A stretch of 12,613 nucleotides of DNA from Hamiltosporidium magnivora (lineage: Eukaryota; Microsporidia; Dubosqiidae), in the NCBI GenBank assembly GCA_004325065.1, contig PITI01000428.1, positions 1 through 12,613 on the forward strand, in the 5' to 3' direction. Positions 1 through 9,449 of this stretch are shown in pieces. The notes beneath the pieces were generated by a model. That model saw only the letters and a program-made list of their open reading frames with translations. It had not been told where the DNA came from and ran no database searches. Position 1 is the stretch's first letter; the number at the start of each line of letters is the position of its first letter. Made by a program: the position numbers and the translations under genes.

Positions 1-209
1 TTTTTTTGACAAACGAGTACTTTATTAATATTTATAGCTTAGTAATCAAATTCTTCAACTCCTTAAAACCTGCTTAATCTTTTCCAACATTATTAGAAGT
101 GAATTTGGTATCGATTTCCATTGCCTTTTTTAAAGAAAAAATTTCAAATTAATCTGTGTTAGAATAGTTTTCCAAAAGGAGAAGTAGTTTGTAAAGTCTA
201 TCAAATATA
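1..209. other. A+T-rich left edge, nothing firmly recognised
   Basis: No open frame or clear family motif. It may hold the first residues of copy I (its leader is short compared with the intact protein) or the tail of another copy outside the window. Confidence 0.4.
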
Positions 210-1034
210 ATGTTTATGAGTTTTTTTGTGTTCTTTATTATTTATATGTATATATAATACCTAATTTTTTAAAAAGTATCTAATTTTCTTTTTATCTCAT
301 TTATTTGTAAAAATCCTTGTCTTTCATTATGAAATGCAATATATTACGTCCGAAGAACTTAAAACGAGTAGAAAATAAAGTTTGTGATTTCATGACTTAT
401 TTAACAGAGAAATTTTATATATTTTATATTAGGCTTATCAGAAGAAAAACTTACATTTATAAGAAGCAATCTATATTCTCAAAGAATCTATCTTTAATTT
501 TTATTTTATTATCTTTAATCTAATAAATTTTAATCTATCTTAATAAATTCAAGTTTTTAAGTTTTTATCGTACGAAGAACAGAATCAATTGATGATCGGC
601 TTTCTGACTGTAGTATATGTTGGTTTTGAATCAGAATTATCTTTTTATCTACAAAACGTAAAATTATAAAAATTTAAAAGCTTCACATCGATTAACTGTA
701 TAGCTGATTTAACACAATATTTTGGCCTATCTATTCATATAAATAAAATTTTATACACCCAATCATTCATTTATATAATCTTGCACTACAAATTAAACAT
801 AATTCGAAAGGTATTGAGATATTTTAGAGAATTACAATCATAATCTTAATACAATCAATATTGTTCTCATTTTAAAAGTTTTCTTTAAATTAAACAAAAA
901 TTTTGCTATAAGAGGCGAATCTAATAATATAAATTCATAGAACCACTAGATTCATCATTTTTTCCAGATGGAATACAAGCATCGGCATTTCGAATTAATT
1001 CAAATACTTTAACCTTAAAATAAATTTAAGAAAA
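210..1034 (+). pseudogene. Family relic, copy I (decayed)
   Basis: Decayed plus-strand member of the family. A hydrophobic leader-like stretch follows the ATG at 210 (MFMSFFVFFIIYMYI). A short ORF at 317-523 holds the clearest match: VCDFMTYLTEKFYIF (380-424) against ICDYITSSVTKKFNIF at residues 91-106 of the intact protein, followed by a YIYKK stretch at the place of YVPNN. Further along, KFKFL and SFYRTK sit where the intact protein has SLKYL and LIFRK. MLVLNQNYLF (617-646) matches MIFDSEFCF at residues 203-211. An LDSS-containing stretch near 946-1010 may be the C-terminal third, but that part is weak. The reading frame is interrupted many times. The 5' limit is uncertain because the intact protein has about 35 more residues before the I/V-C-D motif. 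The 317-523 ORF is not a gene of its own. Confidence 0.6.
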
Positions 1035-1118
1035 AAATATCAAAAGATTACTACACTTAAACTTTTATTGGTTTTTTCGGAGAATAAATCTTATATTGAA
1101 TTTATTATTTTTATAAAT

Positions 1119-2580
1119 ATGCTTTAAATGAACATTGAGATTTAATTACAGAAAGATTAGACATTTTGTTTTTATAATCCTGTCTTATACTTTTATTTTA
1201 TTTTTTTACTTTCAATTTTATAAGATTTAAAAATTATTTAAGCCAAGCTTGTATTAGGGGGATTCTACAACTATTTGACTTTTTGATGTAACTAAACTCA
1301 TGAAGTTTTACAATTTTTATGTGGTTTAACGATTATAGTATCTTTTGATCAAATGCATCTAAGAGAGATCGTGGGATTATAATATAAATATTATACTTCT
1401 ATTTTTATATAATAGCGATATGGATTTCTAAAAGAGTACTTTACGGCAATTCATGAATCACTCACTTTATTTAGTAAACTAAAAGAAAAAAAACCGTTTA
1501 GATATTTAAGAATCAAAAAATCTGATTTTTTTAAACTTTCAAAATCGCAGGTATTTTTTTTATTATAGAATTATATTTCATAAAAATATTTCTGAATTCG
1601 TTTAAAATTTCTCTTACAATTTTTTTTATGTGTTCATAACATTGTATGTAAATAATAAAGTCTTGATTGTGTTATTATCTACAATCTGTACTGTTTCTGC
1701 TTATTTTATTATATAAACGCAGATTTTTGCCTGATCCAGACTCACTATATTCGAATTTTTTATATTACCGATGCTATTTTTTAGTCTGTCAAATATTTTT
1801 TATTGTGCTTGTTCTAATAGAGATCTAAGCTTAAGTGTCTAAATAATTTGCTATACCTTTTAAGTTAACCGTGTTATACATAGTTTAATTAGATGTAAGA
1901 CAGATTAGTTCCATGAGTTCAGATATTTGCAATGATAAACAAAGACCTATGGTTGATGTAGTCTGTACAAGTAAAAACCTTTTTAAACTTTTCAGCAATT
2001 TTTTCCTAAGCTTAGAAATAATAATATGGTTTAGATTTCAGTGATTTTAATCTAAATGGGATTATAATTCTCTCTTTAGGTAGTCTTTTAGCTTTTTGTT
2101 AAAAGTTAGTACATGTTTTAACAAATTCATAATTTGAATTTTCGCCCACTTAAAAAAATTCTGCTTAAATTTCTACTTCTGGTTCAGCTTACTCAATTAA
2201 AAAAAGGTAAAATTTGAAACATAGAAATAAAAGTCATAATCCAAAGAAAATTTAAAGTAAATTTTCTATTATATATTTTAATATCCATGTTTTCATTTTA
2301 AGCTTTAGATGCGAATCAAGAAAGAATGTTTGAAAAATTATCTCAAGTAAAGTTATTTATAGATAGATTTACAATCGATTAAAGGACATGACTGCTAAAT
2401 TAACGAAACTCGATCAATATTTTGTGTGTAAAAGCAGAAAAATAAAAAGCACTTTAGAATGTCTTTAGACTAACCGAGAGAATAGGTAAAAGCAAATTAA
2501 ATTTTATAGAAAAAACGAAGACAGTACTTGAGATTTAATCCAAACCTAAGAAATAAAAACAATGAAAAATTACTTTAATT
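1119..2580 (+). pseudogene. Family relic, copy J (decayed)
   Basis: Decayed plus-strand member. The leader is recognisable: YNPV then FLLS (1173-1214) against YFPV then FLLN at residues 24-37 of the intact protein. An ungapped stretch at 1257-1322 keeps F-Y, E, Q and C at the positions of residues 73-74, 86, 89 and 92. PMVDV (1946-1960) matches PMNDV (residues 251-255). NLFKLFSNFF then IIIWFRF (1976-2038) matches LIFKKSFNMF then IKAAWRF. LEC at 2454-2462 matches residues 388-390. These anchors fall in three reading frames, so frameshifts separate them, and stops are common. About 16 residues after the leader seem deleted. The copy runs up to the 3' end of copy Q, which lies on the other strand (convergent junction near 2590). 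Start and end are approximate. Confidence 0.73.
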
Positions 2581-2610
2581 GTTATCCAATTATTTACTTT
2601 AAAACCTTTA

Positions 2611-3984
2611 TCAATAAATAATTGATAGTTTTTTTAATATCATTCTTGTAGTGAACTCTTTTACTAAAGCTACACACATTTTTTTAAAATCATCGATGGA
2701 AGCCGTTTCAAAGGAAAATTCATAGTTATCTTTTTCAAATTTGTTCACTTTATCAACTATGTTTGTTATATTCAAATTATGATCTGATGATATTTCAAAG
2801 GATTCGTTGCTTAAATATAGAGAAAAATCTAGAGCGAATTTCTTTTAAAATTATGTATTTTCTTTGAGAAAAAATGTAATATTAAACTGATTTGGTATTA
2901 GACTAAAATCTGTTGTTATTTTTTTTTCTAAACTCAAGTGATTCTATTATAGCATATGTACTAGTTTTATGCCATATGTAATGCTCATTAGCAATCAGTT
3001 CGGAGCTCAAAGAAGAAGTGCAACTAGTAGCACATTCTAGTATAAAATCGGTTTTAAAAGTCATTATAGAGTAAAAATAAATTATTTTGTTGGGTTCATC
3101 AGAATGGCTTATTTCGGAACAAATATTTTTAAATCTCCAAAAAGATTTTATATGATAGTCGTGTTCTAATTGCGAAAAAATCATTTCCTTTTCTTTCAGT
3201 ATTGTATTCTGATCCTCAATACAGGAAATTTTTGGTAATTTACCGGATAATTTTAACTTTGTATTTGCAGTTGATCTGAGTCGAGGCCAATTTCTAGAAT
3301 GATCAAACACCAATCTTTTATCAGGCAGACCAATGACGTTTTTGAAAGAAATTTCGGGATCAAAAATCATAAATCTATAATTTGAAAAGGAGAATCGTAG
3401 GTCACCATATGTTCGTATGGCCCGATCAATATAAAATTTTCGAAATATTAACGTCATATTAAAAATATTTTTAAAGAGGTATTTCAAAAATTTGCTCGTA
3501 AAAAAAATCCTTTTTTGTTGGTAAGAATATGTATTTTGACTTTTATTGAAATATTCAACTTCGAAACAATAGTTATTTTCTTCAATTTTTCGTAAATCTA
3601 ACAGATTACATATATTTTGATTTTTTTTTTCGATCTCTTTTTTTTACATTCAAAATCAAAAAATATCTTAAAATTTCTAGAAACAGACAAATGTATGAAC
3701 TTACAAATAGCTTCATTGATTCCTAAAGGTAAGTAAGGCCCTTTTAAGGTTTAGTTCATAGAAATCGGAATTTTCAAATTGTTTTAATATTGCTTTAGAT
3801 TTTTCATAAAAAAATCTAGTTCCACATGTGTCAGTCTTTAGTCAAAATCAGATACTGCAAATCGTTCATTTGTTGCTGTAAATATTGTTGACATGCAAAA
3901 TATCCAAATTAAAATTTGTGACTTCTTGATCCAGTGAACATTCATATGAGTAGAAACAGAAATTTTTATATACTTTTTAAATAT
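2611..3984 (-). pseudogene. Full-length family relic, copy Q, with mapped lesions
   Basis: Best-preserved relic, collinear with the whole intact protein including its C-terminal extension. Its central open stretch (2903-3487) has about half of residues identical over 60 positions, including LIFRK, YRFMIFD, LP-KRL, TKLKLSGKLP and FWRF. Outside that stretch the match continues in other frames. The initiator position is ATA (3982-3984), although an in-frame ATG follows 13 codons later. Frameshifts lie near 3838-3841, near 3739-3746, in a run of ten T (3621-3630) and in a run of nine T (2919-2927). In-frame TAA codons stand at 2851-2853 and 2845-2847. The final 69 codons before TGA (2611-2613) are open and align with the region around and beyond the TAG of the intact gene. 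The 50 bp around the start is also similar at DNA level to that of the intact gene. It cannot make the full protein under the standard code. Confidence 0.93.
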
Positions 3985-4195
3985 AATTTTATCTGATTAA
4001 TATATTTCTTTAAATAAATGCGTAAATTAAAATAAGAATAAATCTTCTTTCTATGAATTTATACACATTAAATAGTTTAAATTTGTTTTTATCCAACATT
4101 TTTTTGCGATAAAAATGCTTTAAACACCAAACATGTTGTTCAATCTTGACATTTAGATAACCGACTTATTTCAAAAAAGTATATTTATAAAGTAA
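3985..4195. promoter_or_regulatory. Divergent spacer between copies Q and H
   Basis: About 210 bp lie between the dead start of copy Q (minus) and the presumed start of copy H (plus). The part next to Q (3985-4001) resembles the sequence just upstream of the intact gene and of copy O: TATCTGATTAAT on the plus strand here and near 10774-10785. The rest is A+T rich with no other structure I can name. If this was once a promoter region it presumably served two divergent copies, but both are now pseudogenes. Confidence 0.35.
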
Positions 4196-4790
4196 ATGAG
4201 TACATTAAGAAATATATTTTAAAAACAAAATATAATAATGAATTCCTAAAAAAACACAGATAACTTTAATAAAGTTAAAATACGATGCTGAATAATAAGA
4301 AAATTTGGTGATAAATTATTATCAATTCATCTAACATAAAAATAAAAACTTAGCTAAACTATAAAAACCAAGATCAAGCCTTCATTTTACTTTCACTTAA
4401 AAATCGGTGTTTACTCTAGCTTGAATCTCTGCTAATAACTTCTTCATATATAACAAGCTTTTGTATTTGAGCTAATCAGATGGAAACAAACATATTTATT
4501 ACATATAATACTTCAATTAAAAAAAAACCGATCATCTGAATCAAACAAAATATATAGTTCACAGTACAGAATATATTAGCGAAAATTCATAGTGGGCTAG
4601 TATAAGCTTCACGATTACTTTTAAGAATTTTCTTTGTGCTTTGGATTTCCATAGTTTGTTAAGTAGACCACGATTAACTAGACAAGAAAAAACAAGGTTA
4701 AAATAAATAAGATCTTAGTATCTCCACTAGTATTTTGAGCTATGATTAAAAAATTGAATATACAAGTCGAGACTAGGAGAGATGCATATG
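4196..4790 (+). pseudogene. Truncated family relic, copy H
   Basis: Plus-strand remnant that stays in one reading frame from the ATG at 4196 to the edge of copy K, broken only by stop codons. Matches in order: KIRC (4277-4288) against KIYRC at residues 56-60; RKFGDK-LLSIHL against RSFSDSDFYDIEL; RKFIV (4580-4594) against REFQV; EFSL-C-FGF (4625-4648) against KFSYSVQFG; and TRK (4682-4690) against TRK at 372-374, where the DNA is identical (acaagaaaa). KKLNI follows, where copy Q has HNLNI. The core with the YRFMIFD and LPNKR motifs is not recognisable and the copy is about 600 bp rather than 1.3 kb, so a large internal part has been lost. The start is inferred from the frame only. Confidence 0.62.
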
Positions 4791-4791
4791 A

Positions 4792-6012
4792 ATGAAAAAA
4801 ACAAAATATTTAAAAAAGGTTTAAAAGTGGTCGAACAGATAAAAGGCCTTATATCGAATCAATATTTTTATAACAATGGCAAGGAAATATAATTTATGGA
4901 TGGATATGCTGAATCTTATTTCTGATTCGGAACAAAAATTAGAATTTAATGTGGTCCGTAATTATGATTTATAATGAGATGAAACATTAAGAGCTATTTT
5001 GTCCCGTTATAAAGCAAGGCATACCTACTAAACTTGAAAAGTATCGAATTTTTCATCATACTTTTTAACAGAAATCGCTGATATTTAAAAACCGGAGCCT
5101 TGAGTTCCAAGAAACTCGCAGTGTGTATACTTAAAAAATCATGTAGAGAATAGTTATATTAGCATCTAGACAAATATAATAATTTTTTCGACCAGCAGAA
5201 ACAAACATATGATGTACAGGATTAGAAAAGCATTTGCAATAATTTTTATATTTTTGTGGTTCTTTTATATAGATTTTACATAGTTATGCGAGAAATCTAT
5301 GCAAAAGCTGATTGATTTTGAAGTAAATTTCAAATTTACAACAGATCAAAAATGGTGGCAACCGCAAATGGTAATACATGATATGATTTGAGCTAGATAA
5401 CAATAAGTAGTTTATTTTATCCAATTGATTTATAAATACAATGTATTGGCAGTTGAAAGAAATATTCGAAATTAAAGATAATTCTAGTATCTTTGCGCTT
5501 ATAATTATTACTTTTACTTGGATTTTTATAATAGAAAACAATAATTCAATAAGTGGTTAAAAATAGTTTCATCTTTAATTTATGTTAGTTATTTGATGCA
5601 TAAAAAATATATACATTGCCTCTTATCACAAACATATTTTTGAATTTAAAATTTTATAACCAAAAAGGTAAAGAATCAAGAAAAAATACTGCAATATGAA
5701 AACACAGAGAATAAGCAAATAAAAAACAATCTTGAGTAGTAATTATCTTACAAAAAGCAAAAAAGTAGAACCGATAGACTGTTACTACCAGCAATAGTAT
5801 AAAAAAACACAAAGAAACAAAGAATAAATCAAATATGCTTGTTTCATCTATAATATTTGGTTGTAAATGCTGAAGAGCAAAATTTTGTTGTTTAAAGTTC
5901 AAAACTTCAGAAAAATAATATAAAAAAGAAGAAATTTTGCAGTAAAGTTTTAAAACATATCAAATCGAAAATTTTAATGGAAATGCTCACAAAATATTGT
6001 TTTTCATTTTAG
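4792..6012 (+). pseudogene. Family relic, copy K: about 406 codons in one frame with many stops
   Basis: Reads in a single frame from the ATG at 4792 to TAG at 6010-6012, about 406 codons (intact protein 396). It is broken by roughly two dozen TAA, TAG and TGA codons, yet the overall alignment needs no frameshift. It begins MKKTKYLKKV, against MFYKYLKNSV. MLNLIS (4906-4923) matches LLNGIS at the end of the leader. TLR (4984-4992) matches residues 64-66. FSSYFLTEIADI (5050-5085) aligns without gaps to LSSEMNQLICDY, and N, Y, N and Y further on keep their spacing. A KAFAIIF hydrophobic stretch stands at KSLKYLL, then LI and FKFTTD at DLI and YKYSFD. YLVVN (5854-5868) matches YTLVFN near the C-terminus. 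Two open stretches on the opposite strand here (5284-5541, 5654-5902) are only shadows. The middle-to-late third is the least certain. Confidence 0.78.
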
Positions 6013-6054
6013 ATTTTATGTTATAATTAAACATTTTAAGAATCGTAAATAAGA

Positions 6055-6590
6055 ATGTTGAAAAAGGCGATAGATAGATCCATACTATAATACATCTTTG
6101 TTGATTAAATATTTGTGCTTCTGATTTTTGTGGATGAATTCTACATGAAAAACATATTGAATCAAATTTTTACACGAAAAAAGAGAATATGAGATTAAAA
6201 ATTATATATCAGAAATAAAGAGCACGTATAATTAAAGACGTGGTACTTTTCATGACAGATTTAAACTTTTAAATATAAAAGGCTAAATAAAACAAAGATA
6301 GCCAAAACATAATGTATTTGAAATAGTAAGATAGAATAGGTATTCGAAAGTTGAAAAGAATTTCAAAGCGAAATATATTATGAACGATGACTTTCATAAA
6401 ACTGCATAGACTTAATTTCTTTTTTTGGTTATTAAATAAAAGTAATTTGACAATACCTACAGATTTTAGGTTAGAATGCAGTTTTTTGCGTTAATATAGG
6501 AAGAACTACATATTAGACGTGTATTTATGTAAAACTTTTAAATGTATAGATTCGATCTTTCGGACAATTAAAAGTTTTAAGTCATGAATA
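6055..6590 (+). pseudogene. Truncated family relic, copy G
   Basis: Starts 42 bp after copy K with the ATG at 6055. IFVLLIFV (6109-6132) matches the leader core VFNLLVMF. FYMKNILNQIF then RKKRI (6139-6186) matches YTVNDLNEKI then TEKI at residues 41-57. After a frameshift, NVFEIV then NRY (6311-6343) matches NIFLEYV then NKY. FKAKYIMNDDF (6362-6394) matches FGIKYKNNEDV at residues 138-148, one of the clearest alignments in the array. Traces resembling DFR and IDSIF lie further on, before the ATG of copy M at 6595. Total length is about 540 bp, so the copy is missing most of its C-terminal half. It also carries several stops. Confidence 0.7.
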
Positions 6591-6594
6591 AAAC

Positions 6595-7600
6595 ATGATT
6601 TTTCTAAAACTCATTTTTTAATCAGAAATATTAAAAATTTACCTTAAACGAGGTAATTTTTTAAATAAAATTAAAATAAACGTATGATTCAACATAAAGA
6701 AATTATCTAGATAGAATAGAGATATGGTGAGATATACATTGAGGCTTTTTGTAAAAATTAATAGAAAATACATAAAAAAACAAATTATAGAAGAGTAAAC
6801 GAAGTTGTATAATGCTATAAAAAAATTATCTATGAAAATGATGAAATTTATGAAAAGCTTGCAAATTATATAACATTTAAACCAAAATAGGCAATTTTCT
6901 ATGAAGATGATACTAAGAATTATTTTGTTTTTTCGTTGAAAACCTCAATATGTTTAAAATTGAAAAGTCGAAGATTATTGGGTAATTATATATAAAAAAA
7001 ACCAGCAATACATGAACATAAAAAATCAATCGTTTTGGGTTATACTCATATTCTCTTTTGAAAATATTACTTTACCTCAAAAACCAATACGAGCATGTAA
7101 GATAAAATAAGAATGATTAATAAGATGAATAAATAAAAGTTCAAAAATCAGGTTCCTTCATTAAAATTTGAATAATAGGCGTTTTATGAACTATATATAA
7201 CAAGTCCTATATGATTATCAATATAAATATAAATTTAGTACAAAGATTTCTATAAATATTATAATATAAAAAATATACGAAATAAAAATTTAACTAAGAT
7301 TTTAAGATTTTTTTTTATTTGTAGTTTTCAAAGAATTCAGTATATAACAAAATAAAAAAATACAGTGACAAAATAACACAATATGTCCTTTTATCGTATC
7401 TCTAACTTATAGAATATAAAAAATTAATAAAAGATGGTTTTATGTTATGATGGTATAAGCTTTTCTCCTATTCAAGTAAAAAAAAACTAAAACACCAGCA
7501 TTTATCTAAAACAAGTAGCAGATTTCTTGATTTCTTTTATTCAGAAAACTAAATATTCAAACCTAATATTTATATTTACTAAATTTATATATAAACAAAA
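6595..7600 (+). pseudogene. Family relic, copy M (decayed)
   Basis: Plus-strand relic. Counting back from an internal match placed the start at about 6594, and an ATG stands at 6595-6597. NDEIYEKLANYIT (6837-6875) aligns without gaps to SSEMNQLICDYIT at residues 84-96, followed by AIFYE where the intact protein has NIFLE. FENI-TLPQKPI (7057-7089) matches FDNIIALPNKRLI at residues 211-223. KVQKSG (7136-7153) matches KLKVSG. FSKNSVYNKIKKYSDKI (7325-7375) fits the region of residues 344-361. The anchors are spread over all three frames and stops are frequent. The 3' end is not defined and is placed just before the start of copy L. Confidence 0.72.
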
Positions 7601-7621
7601 ACTACTGAGCCTAAAATAATA

Positions 7622-8265
7622 ATGACAATGAAAAATCTTAAAAAGGCGAAAAGTTTAAATTTTGACACGAAAATAAAAGATTCAAATATAAATACTACCT
7701 CTTAAATCAGGTGTAAGAATTAAAAAGATAACTGAAAAGACTAAATAAAAACAAATATTTATAAAGTCTTTGATTTAAAGCAACATGTCTAAAGTTCTAC
7801 ATATGTCTGGCCATTGTTATTACTCAATAGAACCTTTTTAGAATTAATATCATATGATATAATTACAAATTCAAAAGAAAATATATTAGTATGTAGCCAG
7901 AAACCAATAAAACAGTTGCTAAGATATATATATCTCATAAATGAAGAACAGATAAACGATAAAACAAATAGAAATCCACAAAATTCATATCGAAATAAAC
8001 ATCTCTATTTATTTAAGAAATAAAAATATATTTATTTTCTAAATATACTATTTTTCATTGCGGCAAATTAGTTATCTGAAATTGAATTTATTTTTTTTGA
8101 GGGCAAAAAATGGTATTTGGTTATGAATATATTGCAAAACCCGGGTTATATACCTTTAATGGCTGATATTACCCCACCGAGGGTTTCGAATTATAAAGAA
8201 CGAAAATAAATGCTTTCAGTGTGGTTTCAATAAATTGGCATATGAAAGCATTTTTAGAGATATTT
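7622..8265 (+). pseudogene. Internally deleted family relic, copy L
   Basis: Begins MTMKNLKKAK (ATG at 7622), matching MFYKYLKNSV. IRC follows where the intact protein has YRC (residues 58-60), then KSL where it has KSL (162-164). A short ORF at 7814-8023 belongs to this copy: SYDII then KENILVCSQKPI (7850-7909) matches SYRFMI then FDNIIALPNKRL. YLFKK then KYIYF (8006-8038) matches LIFKK then FNMF. From about 8042 the same frame continues with IAAN, LSEIE and GKKWYLVMN (8102-8128), at the place of KAAW, LESE and TRKIQLLFN. About 120 residues between leader and core are missing. The copy faces the 3' end of copy N (convergent). Its own 3' end is uncertain. Confidence 0.67.
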
Positions 8266-8397
8266 TCTGATATCACAGAATTAATTAAATAATAAGTTTA
8301 ACGCATTATGATAAGAATTTTATTTCCTTTATAAGGCCTTGAACAAATACAATATGTTTTTGCCGGTGTCTAGAAATATTAAGAGTTGATACAAGCT

Positions 8398-9234
8398 CTA
8401 TTTATTAAAGCAAAAAACATGCATATTTGTCGCATGCTTATAGATATTTTAGTTAATATTATTTGGATTTTCTATGAAATATTTGTGAAAGTTATTTGAA
8501 ACGATATCTAATACCTTAACTTTTATTGCATATAGAACTAACTCAGCAAAATATTGCCTAAATGCGAAAATAGAAGTAGAATTTGGGAATCTTCATATAA
8601 TAAGCCGAAAAAATGTCTAAAGTACACATATTTTTAAAAAGTACGTCATTTTCTATAAATAAGGTGCCTATATGAAAATCGGTACTTCTTTGAATGCCAA
8701 AAGAATGTAAATATAAATTTGATTGTTCTTGATTTATATATTAAAATTATGATATAAATACCATATATTTGTGCTATTTATAAATATTCAGTAGGTTTTA
8801 AAATTTAATTTTGTTTTAGATGATTACTTACAGCTTTTGGGTAAACCAGCATTCTTTTTTCGCTCTTAATTTATGCTAGGTAGTATTAAAAGCCATTTAA
8901 TTATTATTTTAACCGAGATTTTCCTACCGAATGATTAATAGATATTTAAATTGGGTTAATTTTTTTTAGAATGCCATTATATAAAATTTGCGTTTCTTTG
9001 GTATTTAAATATTTTGCCGTGAAATTTATGATGTTTTTATCGTAACTCAATTAAATAAGTGCAGTGGCACTTAAGAATATATAAATCTACGTCAGGATGT
9101 GAAGAAAGGCTTAACCCTCACCATAAAAGCACAAAAGCTGCTTGTATAGTGGTGAATATAAAAGTAAATATTCTCTTCTACAACTCTTCGATTTTCTCGC
9201 ATAGGTAAAGAAATATTGACTTTAAGAGCAGCAT
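8398..9234 (-). pseudogene. Family relic, copy N: one frame, about 278 codons, many stops
   Basis: Minus-strand relic that reads in a single frame from the ATG at 9234 to TAG at 8398-8400, interrupted by roughly twenty stops. Its start was expected near 9264 from the spacing of copies P and O. The N-terminus (LLKSIFLY, then IEEL, then FTFIF and GLSL) follows the leader LKNSVSII, IEKL, FPVFN and GIS. PDVDLY (9096-9079) matches SDSDFYD. GRKI matches GKKI. GLPK (8847-8836) lies at ALPNK, KTKLNF (8817-8800) at STKLKV, and LAFKEV (8700-8683) at WRFKNI of copy Q. LDIVSNNF (from 8511) matches IDIVKNF in the C-terminal extension of copy P. It is shorter than full length because of in-frame deletions, including about 30 residues in the core. 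Confidence 0.73.
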
Positions 9235-9449
9235 TTAATGACTATAAACAATATTAAAATTATCTTTTTATCAATAAAAAGCTTCTCAGATGTAAAATAT
9301 ACGTTTGCAAAGGAAGTCACTAAGAAGAATTTAGATGGAATTCAACTGTGACTATTATACGACAAAATAGAAAACAAAAAAGTTAATAAAAGCTATATAA
9401 GAGAGAAAAATAAGTCGTAAGTTTAGGGATTCTTCACGACTGTTTATAA

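Noticed and set aside
3621..3630. Homopolymer T run as a possible programmed frameshift site in copy Q.
   Set aside because: Q also carries nonsense codons, a lost start codon and two frameshifts outside T runs, so simple decay is enough.
5284..5541. 85-codon open stretch on the minus strand.
   Set aside because: Antisense shadow of relic K. It has no family similarity in this direction.
5654..5902. 82-codon open stretch on the minus strand with a hydrophobic middle.
   Set aside because: Antisense of the A-rich plus strand of relic K. The hydrophobicity follows from T-rich codons.
8101..8220. Slightly GC-richer plus-strand stretch (GKKWYLVMN and following) first taken as a separate gene fragment.
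   Set aside because: It is in frame with the 7814-8023 open stretch and sits at the right distance to be the C-terminal part of relic L.
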